This document shows positions 1 to 5,803 of a stretch of 8,981 nucleotides of DNA, one piece after another (positions within the stretch are counted from its first letter, which is position 1; the number at the start of each line of letters is the position of its first letter). The stretch lies in contig JACNLN010000044.1 in assembly GCA_014381485.1 (NCBI GenBank), forward strand, positions 1 through 8,981, written 5' to 3'. Made by a program: the position numbers and the translations under genes. Below the pieces are notes generated by a model that was not told the DNA's origin, did not search any database, and worked only from the letters and a program-made list of their open reading frames with translations. This stretch comes from Fidelibacterota bacterium. GTDB taxonomy: Bacteria > Fidelibacterota > Marinisomatia > Marinisomatales > CAZVFT01.

Positions 1-1
1 A

Positions 2-2035
2 CCTTCTATTGGCAGTGGTATTGAGGGGCATGTTAACGACTATTTTTATGATTTTGATAATGATATCAATGTTGAATTTTTTCGTTTTGATATAAGTTCG
101 TTTAACTACTCTTACTCTAATTATAAGGATTTATACGATAAGGATCCACCTACATTAAATTTTAAAACATTCCCAGATTACCTTCTTGAAATTGCTCCAT
201 CGGATACGAATATAGAAGATATTACGAAAAGAAGTCGCTTAGATATACTTACACAATTTGATATTATCATTGATGATTCAGTGTCCGTTTTATCCAAACA
301 ATTCAAAAACATTGAAAAAATGGTCTGGGGAGACCTGGACGAAGAACCGGAAAGTCAGCGTTATAAACCGGTGAACTCCGACTGGATTTTAGAAGATTCA
401 ACTTATTTTTACCCTGATACGTTAGATTCGATATACTATAGAGCTGTAATGGATACCCTAATTGAGGGAGAATTGGTATTTGTTGATTCGTCTGAGTGGG
501 TGGAAACGATTACTCCCTATTATGCCAACAGTTGGCATGCCAGTGTCGTATTTGAATTTGATCGAAAGATCATTGGTAATGACTCATTAATGTTCAGAGT
601 GAATACGGATTGTAATGATAACGGTGAATGGGATGAGATGGAACTAATATTGGATGACAGTACAGAGGGAGCAGTGTGGGACGAAGATACGGGACAGTGG
701 TTTCTTGATATAGGAAATAATATTTGGGATCCTGCTGAACCCTTTCATGATATTGATGGTAATGGAGAGCAATATGGAACTGAGCCGTTTCAGGATAGAA
801 ATTGTGATGGTGAATGGGATGATGCAGAAGAATTTACCGATACAAATGGAAATGGTATTTGGGATGATGGTGAACCATTTACCGACGTTGGTAATGAGAT
901 TCTAGATCCAGCTGAAGACTATACAGATCTGAATAATAATGGTGACCCTGATTCTGATGAATTATTTATCATAGAGACTGTTCCGATTCCAAATAACTTG
1001 CTGGTATCTTATGATAATTACCCGGACCTTACCAATCCAAGAATACTAATAGAGATCGTACCGGGTGATTCACTAATAACCCGATGGGGAATCGTATATC
1101 GTAATTTAATTGAAGAAATCGAATTTGTAGATCCTGAATCTACTGCTGTTACAGATGTTGATTCTATCGTAACGTTATATACAAATAGAATTATTGAACA
1201 TATTGAAGAGAGTGGTGACATCGGTGATTATTTTATAACAAAGACAGAGTGGAAATATCTGGATAGTGCTACCGGAGATAGTATTAGGGAGTATGACTAT
1301 CTGATGTTTAAACAGGATGAGTATATTTATCAATTGATCCATCCAAGTTATTTTGAACCGTACGGTTATTATTGGACACCAGGTGAAATAGAAGATGGAT
1401 TCTGGTATGAGAAAAATGCAGTGGAGGATATTCTGTATTACACCTATGGTAATTTAATACGTGATGGTGAACGGGTAGTTACTGATACTACTGTAGAGAC
1501 ACCGATTGCCACTTATTATATTGAAGAATCATATGCTGTGGATGTTGATAATGTAACTGTTCCAGCGAAGCAGGTGAGGGGTTATGTGGATAATGGGCAA
1601 ATAATCTGTTATGGAGACACAACTTTAAGCGTCAGTACTGTTGACGAGTGTCCTGCTGTGGATACAACATTTTCAGACTGTTTTCGTATTACCAGGGAAA
1701 TGACAATGACAATGGTTGGTAGTGGCGTAGAGTACGGTGAGAAAAATATTACCTGGTTGGTAAGGGATTTTGGAATCGTAAAAGATGAAGTTTACATACG
1801 ATGGACTGAACCAGTATGGATAGAGGATGAATTCTGGTTAGGATATTCCAGATGGGAATTGGCTGAATTCAGGGATGTTCCCTCTGGTTCCTCTCGCTTA
1901 ATGAGTAAATTGTTGGGGAAATCTCGAATTGTTAATTTAGATGATCTGAAGAATATAGAAGAGTTAAATAATGACCCATTTCAGGTTAAAAGAACAGTTG
2001 GGTTACAACGGGTCGAAATCCCCGTTGATCAATAA
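2..2035 (+). CDS. Envelope protein of unknown function with Asp-rich Ca-site-like repeats, 5'-truncated by the window
   Basis: The frame is open from base 2 to the TAA at 2033-2035, giving at least 677 residues, and the true start lies upstream of the window. The GTG at 281 is not a credible start: 93 sense codons precede it in the same frame, with the same Asp/Tyr/Phe-rich composition, and no Shine-Dalgarno sequence stands before it. I do not recognise a named family. Visible parts are an acidic, aromatic-rich N-terminal portion, about seven Asp/Asn/Gly/Trp repeats (bases 608-967), and a C-terminal part predicted to be beta-rich. The stretch around 1660-1800 reads like the closing strands of lipoprotein domains with a 'tW..r.fGiVK' pattern (here TWLVRDFGIVKDE). 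That resemblance is weak and is inference only. The composition suggests an extracytoplasmic protein, but any signal peptide is outside the window. The receptor gene follows after 24 bases on the same strand, so co-transcription is likely. Confidence 0.85.
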   Translation, partial: PSIGSGIEGHVNDYFYDFDNDINVEFFRFDISSFNYSYSNYKDLYDKDPPTLNFKTFPDYLLEIAPSDTNIEDITKRSRLDILTQFDIIIDDSVSVLSKQFKNIEKMVWGDLDEEPESQRYKPVNSDWILEDSTYFYPDTLDSIYYRAVMDTLIEGELVFVDSSEWVETITPYYANSWHASVVFEFDRKIIGNDSLMFRVNTDCNDNGEWDEMELILDDSTEGAVWDEDTGQWFLDIGNNIWDPAEPFHDIDGNGEQYGTEPFQDRNCDGEWDDAEEFTDTNGNGIWDDGEPFTDVGNEILDPAEDYTDLNNNGDPDSDELFIIETVPIPNNLLVSYDNYPDLTNPRILIEIVPGDSLITRWGIVYRNLIEEIEFVDPESTAVTDVDSIVTLYTNRIIEHIEESGDIGDYFITKTEWKYLDSATGDSIREYDYLMFKQDEYIYQLIHPSYFEPYGYYWTPGEIEDGFWYEKNAVEDILYYTYGNLIRDGERVVTDTTVETPIATYYIEESYAVDVDNVTVPAKQVRGYVDNGQIICYGDTTLSVSTVDECPAVDTTFSDCFRITREMTMTMVGSGVEYGEKNITWLVRDFGIVKDEVYIRWTEPVWIEDEFWLGYSRWELAEFRDVPSGSSRLMSKLLGKSRIVNLDDLKNIEELNNDPFQVKRTVGLQRVEIPVDQ
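608..967 (+). repeat. Asp-rich peptide repeat block (about seven units) inside the first gene
   Basis: About seven degenerate units of 14-16 residues follow one another, each near D-x-N-x-N/D-G-x-W-D-x-x-E-x-F-x. Readable units begin DCNDNGEWDE, DIGNNIWDPAEPF, DIDGNGEQYGTEPF, DRNCDGEWDDAEEF, DTNGNGIWDDGEPF, DVGNEILDPAEDY and DLNNNGDPDSDELF. The first is followed by a longer spacer. The Asp/Asn spacing with a central Gly is that of EF-hand-like, dockerin or thrombospondin-3 calcium loops, so calcium binding is plausible but not shown. Synonymous positions differ between units (for example AAT-GGA-AAT-GGT against AAT-GAT-AAC-GGT), so this is an old protein-level repeat and not a recent DNA duplication. 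Confidence 0.8.
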
Positions 2036-2038
2036 TTT

Positions 2039-2052
2039 AAGGGATAATGTAA
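2039..2052 (+). promoter_or_regulatory. AAGGG site and start-stop ATG-TAA before the receptor gene
   Basis: The 24-base gap between the first two genes contains AAGGG at 2039-2043, three bases before an ATG (2047) that is followed immediately by TAA (2050-2052). The receptor ATG at 2060 lies 16 bases after AAGGG, too far for a normal Shine-Dalgarno site. An in-frame TAA at 2045-2047 rules out any receptor start further upstream. AAGGG may be a weak ribosome-landing site helping re-initiation after the upstream stop, or it may be chance. Confidence 0.3.
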
Positions 2053-2059
2053 AGTCTAT

Positions 2060-5000
2060 ATGAAAAAACAAAGCCTTATTAAAACGACTTTATTTTTATT
2101 AGGAATGTTTTCTTTTGTTTTGGCTGGTACCGACGGTACTGTTCGTGGGAAAGTAACCGATGTGGAGGGGAATCCCTTACCCGGGGCACAGATTTATATT
2201 AAAAAACTGGCAATTGGCTCTGTTGCTAATATTGATGGTAATTATCTCATTTTGAATATTCCTGTAGGAACCTATGATGTCACAGTGGAAATGATGGGAT
2301 ATAGAAAAGAAATAGTTGAGAATGTAGACGTGATAATGGATAAGACGATCTGGCTGAATTTCAGCATACCTGTAGCTGCAATCGAAGGGGAAGTTGTTCA
2401 TGTTGTGGGGGAGCGGGAACTTGTTGAAAAAGGAACTACAGCAAAGAAGATAACCGTGGATAAAGAAACCATCGAAGCGCTACCACTAAGAGATATTACC
2501 GAATTATATACATTACAATCAGGTGTAGTAAAGGTCGTAAGTCGGACTCAAGGAATTCCCGATCATGAGGAGCGTGGTCTTGAGGAAGTCCATGTGCGTG
2601 GTGGTAGATCCGGGGAAATTGCCTATATGATTGATGGTCTGTACATTCGAAATCCCATCTTTGGCGGCATCGGAAATGGAACCCGGTTGAATTTGTTTGC
2701 AGTGAAGGAATTTGACTGGCAACCGGGTGGATTTAATGCTGAATATGGAGATGCTATGTCAGCAGTATCTAACATGCATACCAATTCTGGCGGAGATCAA
2801 TTTCAATTCAAGTATAAATACGAAACCAGTTTAGTTGGTGCTGGGATGGGATCAGAGTACGATGCGCTGAGGGGATATAATGACTTCAATTTAGGATTTG
2901 GCGGGGCTCTACCTGGATATGATAAAATTCGTTACTGGGTTTCCGGACAATACACGGATCATCGAGCCTATCAAGTCTATGAATTTGACGATAATATATT
3001 TATCAAGGGAGACCCCGGGAATGATCAAAACAGAAGAAACCTGGTACAACCCTGGGACGATGAAGCTGGATTCCGCGACTTTGGATTTGATAGAACCTGG
3101 GATATTTTTAGCAAGTTGTCTTATAATCCTACCAATAAACTTCGATTTAATTTTTCATACTGGAGAGTTGCTGCTCACAGGAAGGGATTTAAAAGTCTCT
3201 ATCTCTATTGGGATAGTGGCCAAAATGAGTTATTTCGTGACACTCACCGATTTACATTTGAGTTAAACCAGACGTTAACAAGTAGAACCTTTTATACACT
3301 CAGATTATCGCGGTTTGTCCAGGATAAATTCCAAGGTGTCAGATGGAGTGATAGTGATAATGACGGATATCCGGATTGGTTTGAATGGCGCCATCCAGCA
3401 GGTCCTGATCGTTCTATTTCTGATCCTTACAATCCCAATGTGGTACCTTATCTGCTTTCTGAAAATGGAGATACAGTACGTTATACTATGAAAGATGAAT
3501 GGAGCGGTTGGTACTATGGAGGTACTCCGGGTATTTATAACTGGGAAGTTGCTGAAGATTTTACTGATATGAATGGCAACGGACTATACGATCCTGGAAT
3601 TGATGAATTTAATTCCAATCCCAATGACCCATATTGCCAGGATGCCAATGGGAACGGGGTTTGGGATGGACCTGAATTTGCGGAAAAATGCACCTACAGG
3701 GATGGTGACTACTGGCTGACACCAGAAATGTATGAGGGGTATACATCTCATTATGATTATTTTCACCTCTGGACTGAATACGAACAAGATCCGTATTGGG
3801 AGAGTGAAGGGAGTGAATATTATAATAATCCACCCTGGTACGAAAATGGGCGGTATCCATATTCAATCTATGGTGATTACCCCGATACATCCTATGCTGA
3901 CTCTCTCTACTATTTACCCGGTGGTGGATTTTGGTTGGAAGGACGTGCTTTTGGAGGGCACGACAGGTTCTACGGGACATCGCAAGCTGTCACAAATGAA
4001 TTGCGCTTTGATATTACGTCTCAATTAACGGATGAATGGAAGGTAAGAACGGGATTTGATTATAAATCACATAAGTTAAACTTTTACGAGGTAAAGAATC
4101 CCTGGTTGGGTGACGCAGCCACTACACAATCTTTTGCTGAATACTGGCACGATACCGGACCGGACGGGTTGTTGCCGACAGATGCTGATTATCCCGGACC
4201 AGATTTTGGTGAAGGTAACGGGCAGTGGGATTCTGGTGAAGCATTTGATGATGCTAATGAAAACGGTAAATGGGATGATTTTCGTGAACCAGAAGAAATT
4301 TCTGCTTATATCCAGAACACATTCGAAGTTCCATGGATGGTAATGAATGCTGGTATTCGAATTGACGCGGTGAATTACAATACTCGTATTTGGGCGGATA
4401 CATTGGGAAAATTTTCCCCAGGTCGCCCCTGGTTCTTTGCGGATGTGGGGGAGGATGGCAGGGCAAATACAGATGATATTGGTGAGGATGATGGAGTTTG
4501 GAATTATAATGAATCAGCAAGTGATGATCCCGGATTTCCGATGCAGAAAGTAATTTTTAAACCCAGTGAGTGGTTTTATAAAATTAGTCCCCGTCTTGGA
4601 TTCAGTCACGTGATTACAGATCAGGCGACATTTACTTTCAGTTATGGTTTGTACTATCAAACTCCCATTTTTCAAAATGTATATCTCAATACCAACAGGT
4701 TGGAGGATCCTGAGGAACTTTTTGAAGAAGGGGAAGGTTATTTGGGAAATGCCACAATGAATGCTTCCCGTACACAATCTTATGAATTCGGGTTCAATAT
4801 CCAGGTGGGACGTCATTGGGGATTCTCGATTTTAGGATGGCTTAAGGATATGGACCAATTAGTAACCTATAAGTATAATCAAAGTGGCGTCTATGAATAT
4901 CAGGTGTTCGACAATGGTGATTATGGTAGTGCTAAGGGTATTGATTTTACACTTAAAAATCGAGGGATGCTTATCAATACAATGATCCAGTACACCTATT

Positions 5001-5530
5001 CTATTGCAAAAGCAAATAGTGAGCACGATTGGGCTACTGAAGGACTGGAAGCAATAGATGCACCGTCGCAGGAATTTCGCATGCCGTATGATCGTCCTCA
5101 CGATTTAACAGTAACTTTGTATACTCGGTTGCCCTTAGGGATTAACGCTTCTCTCACCGGCTTTTATCTTTCAGGATATCCTTATACCCCGATGATTTTT
5201 AACGGTGATAAGCCCCAATGGGATGTAAAAAATAAATATTCAAAACGTGCCCCAGACTGGAGTAATGTAAACTTATCCCTCTCAAAGTATCTTGAGTTTA
5301 GGAACATAAAGATTTCTCTTGGTCTCAATATTTATAATCTATTTAATATGGATAATGCTATTGACATCCATCCTCTGACGGGAAAACCAGATGACCCGGG
5401 TGAGTACTATTTGAAGGAAGTAGCACTGCCAATAAATGGTGGTTCAATATCCAGTTCATACTACGATATGCCGTGGATGTTCGCATCCCCGAGGGAGATA
5501 AATTTCTTTGTTAGATTTGATTTTAGATAG
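2060..5530 (+). CDS. TonB-dependent outer-membrane receptor with carboxypeptidase-regulatory-like domain
   Basis: This is a complete 1156-residue protein. Residues 1-22 form a signal peptide (basic MKKQSLIK, hydrophobic core, likely cleavage after VLA). Residues 27-104 are a carboxypeptidase-D regulatory-like beta-sandwich (GTVRGKVTD, GNPLPGAQIYI, NIDGNYLILNIPVGTYDV). A possible TonB box lies near 109-118 (EGEVVHVVGE). The plug covers about 130-245 and shows the usual VHVRGGRSGEIAYMIDGLYI and GGFNAEYGDAMSAV signatures. The rest is barrel, with TQSYEFGF at 905, AKGIDFTL at 958 and NLFN at 1093. It ends in an alternating FFVRFDFR strand. By family it imports a bound ligand across the outer membrane, energised by TonB-ExbBD. 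The ligand cannot be inferred, and no SusD-like lipoprotein sits next to it. Unusual features are long Asp/Trp/Tyr-rich insertions (about residues 431-746 and 795-825) carrying Ca-site-like motifs, which make it larger than a typical member. It has only two cysteines, C526 and C544. Confidence 0.93.
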   Translation: MKKQSLIKTTLFLLGMFSFVLAGTDGTVRGKVTDVEGNPLPGAQIYIKKLAIGSVANIDGNYLILNIPVGTYDVTVEMMGYRKEIVENVDVIMDKTIWLNFSIPVAAIEGEVVHVVGERELVEKGTTAKKITVDKETIEALPLRDITELYTLQSGVVKVVSRTQGIPDHEERGLEEVHVRGGRSGEIAYMIDGLYIRNPIFGGIGNGTRLNLFAVKEFDWQPGGFNAEYGDAMSAVSNMHTNSGGDQFQFKYKYETSLVGAGMGSEYDALRGYNDFNLGFGGALPGYDKIRYWVSGQYTDHRAYQVYEFDDNIFIKGDPGNDQNRRNLVQPWDDEAGFRDFGFDRTWDIFSKLSYNPTNKLRFNFSYWRVAAHRKGFKSLYLYWDSGQNELFRDTHRFTFELNQTLTSRTFYTLRLSRFVQDKFQGVRWSDSDNDGYPDWFEWRHPAGPDRSISDPYNPNVVPYLLSENGDTVRYTMKDEWSGWYYGGTPGIYNWEVAEDFTDMNGNGLYDPGIDEFNSNPNDPYCQDANGNGVWDGPEFAEKCTYRDGDYWLTPEMYEGYTSHYDYFHLWTEYEQDPYWESEGSEYYNNPPWYENGRYPYSIYGDYPDTSYADSLYYLPGGGFWLEGRAFGGHDRFYGTSQAVTNELRFDITSQLTDEWKVRTGFDYKSHKLNFYEVKNPWLGDAATTQSFAEYWHDTGPDGLLPTDADYPGPDFGEGNGQWDSGEAFDDANENGKWDDFREPEEISAYIQNTFEVPWMVMNAGIRIDAVNYNTRIWADTLGKFSPGRPWFFADVGEDGRANTDDIGEDDGVWNYNESASDDPGFPMQKVIFKPSEWFYKISPRLGFSHVITDQATFTFSYGLYYQTPIFQNVYLNTNRLEDPEELFEEGEGYLGNATMNASRTQSYEFGFNIQVGRHWGFSILGWLKDMDQLVTYKYNQSGVYEYQVFDNGDYGSAKGIDFTLKNRGMLINTMIQYTYSIAKANSEHDWATEGLEAIDAPSQEFRMPYDRPHDLTVTLYTRLPLGINASLTGFYLSGYPYTPMIFNGDKPQWDVKNKYSKRAPDWSNVNLSLSKYLEFRNIKISLGLNIYNLFNMDNAIDIHPLTGKPDDPGEYYLKEVALPINGGSISSSYYDMPWMFASPREINFFVRFDFR
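3350..3388 (+). other. Ca-site-like DSDNDGYPDWFEW motif in the receptor
   Basis: Receptor residues 431-443 begin with alternating acidic residues D431, D433, D435 and D439 around a central Gly, the arrangement of thrombospondin-3/EF-hand-like calcium loops. The motif follows a predicted barrel strand (RFVQDKFQGVRW), so it likely starts a large surface loop. Calcium binding is inferred from spacing only. Confidence 0.5.
3566..3679 (+). repeat. Two DxNGNG repeat units in a receptor loop
   Basis: Receptor residues 503-540 contain DMNGNGLYDPGIDEF and, after a short spacer, DANGNGVWDGPEF. These match the repeat unit of the upstream gene. Codons differ (AAT-GGC-AAC-GGA here, AAT-GGG-AAC-GGG in the second unit, AAT-GGA-AAT-GGT in the upstream gene). 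The second unit is framed by C526 and C544, the only cysteines in the protein. The position, in a large insertion between predicted barrel strands, suggests an extracellular loop. Confidence 0.75.
4202..4297 (+). repeat. Second pair of Asp-rich repeat units in the receptor
   Basis: Receptor residues 715-746 contain DFGEGNGQWDSGEAF followed directly by DDANENGKWDDFREPEE, again the N-G-x-W-D-x-G-E pattern. The pair sits just before a strand-like segment beginning EISAYIQNTFEV, consistent with the end of an extracellular loop returning to the barrel. A looser acidic stretch at residues 795-825 (DVGEDG, DDIGEDDG) may be a further degenerate copy. Confidence 0.7.
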
Positions 5531-5596
5531 CTAAGGGTAGAATGAAAAGGCTGTGTTCTATGAAACAACTGAATAAACACATAAATCAATTTGTAG

Positions 5597-5616
5597 CCCC
5601 GTCCTTCAGGACGGGG
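5597..5616 (+). repeat. Left outer hairpin of the REP-like element
   Basis: The stem CCCCGTCC pairs perfectly with GGACGGGG around a TTCA loop; T and A at the loop edges can add a ninth pair. GTAG stands directly 5' of the stem. No T-run follows (AATAAAATT instead), so it is not a canonical intrinsic terminator, though it could stall RNase or polymerase at the end of the receptor transcript, 66 bases after the stop codon. Confidence 0.85.
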
Positions 5617-5638
5617 AATAAAATTGCTAAAACAAGTC

Positions 5639-5690
5639 AGGGCGTTCACGCCCTTTATTGTATCTTTGAAAATAACGCCGTGAACGGCGT
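5639..5690 (+). repeat. Inner hairpin pair of the REP-like element
   Basis: The first hairpin is AGGGCG-TTCA-CGCCCT at 5639-5654, with a perfect 6-pair stem. The second is ACGCCG-TGAA-CGGCGT at 5675-5690, also a perfect 6-pair stem. They are separated by a 20-base AT-rich spacer. Different stem sequences that both keep full pairing and the reverse-complementary loops suggest that structure is conserved rather than sequence. Confidence 0.8.
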
Positions 5691-5714
5691 AACGACGTTT
5701 GTTCATATTCTCAA

Positions 5715-5734
5715 CCCCGCCCTGAAGGACGGGG
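5715..5734 (-). repeat. Right outer hairpin of the REP-like element, inverted copy
   Basis: The stem CCCCGCCC faces GGACGGGG around TGAA, with a single C/A mismatch. Read on the minus strand it repeats the left outer hairpin with one substitution and is preceded by ATAG in place of GTAG. The single mismatch suggests this arm has started to decay. Confidence 0.82.
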
Positions 5735-5803
5735 CTATAGATATGCACAATTCAGTTTCCTCAGAATGTAGCATTAAAACAGGTCGTATTTAGAACATAG
5801 CCA

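Larger units (their letters stand above)
5593..5738 (+). repeat. REP/BIME-like element: four hairpins in inverted symmetry
   Basis: This element fills most of the 273-base gap (5531-5803) between the receptor and the next gene. It holds four hairpins: 5597-5616, 5639-5654, 5675-5690 and 5715-5734. Loops read TTCA, TTCA, TGAA, TGAA, so the right half is the reverse complement in plan of the left half. The outer hairpins are near-identical inverted copies (one difference over 20 bases). The inner two are related but diverged, and the linkers are of similar length (22 and 24 bases) but different sequence. The left copy is preceded by GTAG (5593-5596). In REP elements mobilised by REP-associated tyrosine transposases (RAYT, IS200-like TnpA), GTAG/GGAG plus a hairpin is the hallmark; the right copy has ATAG. 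No transposase gene is present, so this would be a non-autonomous copy. It may also protect or end the receptor mRNA. No coding gene is supported in this gap. Confidence 0.75.

Noticed and set aside
608..967. Dockerin (cellulosome) assignment for the Asp-rich block
   Set aside because: Dockerins have two units of about 22 residues with conserved flanking helices. Here there are about seven units of 14-16 residues with a Trp-Asp-x-Gly-Glu-x-Phe pattern, and no cohesin is nearby.
3609..4028. Overlapping + and - strand frames inside the receptor's Asp/Tyr-rich insertion
   Set aside because: They are out-of-frame shadows of the receptor, whose own frame is intact from signal peptide to terminal strand.
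5661..5668. TATCTTTG, an exact match to the Bacteroidota -7 promoter motif TAnnTTTG
   Set aside because: No TTG -33 element at suitable spacing is present, it lies inside the repeat spacer, and one such match in a 273-base gap is not surprising by chance. RNA 5'-end mapping would settle it.
5593..5738. CRISPR-like or intrinsic-terminator reading of the hairpin cluster
   Set aside because: There are no direct repeats with regular spacers, the copies are inverted, and no T-run follows any stem.
5461..5748. A 95-codon - strand reading frame overlapping the receptor 3' end and the repeat
   Set aside because: It is the antisense of the receptor C-terminus plus the repeat element, with no independent coding evidence. 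Such frames arise easily in symmetrical palindromes.
5542..5793. An 83-codon + strand reading frame across the gap between receptor and secreted-protein genes
   Set aside because: Most of it is the palindromic repeat element read through. The peptide has no domain or signal features, and its reading is explained by the hairpins; the AAGGG before its ATG is the only point in favour.
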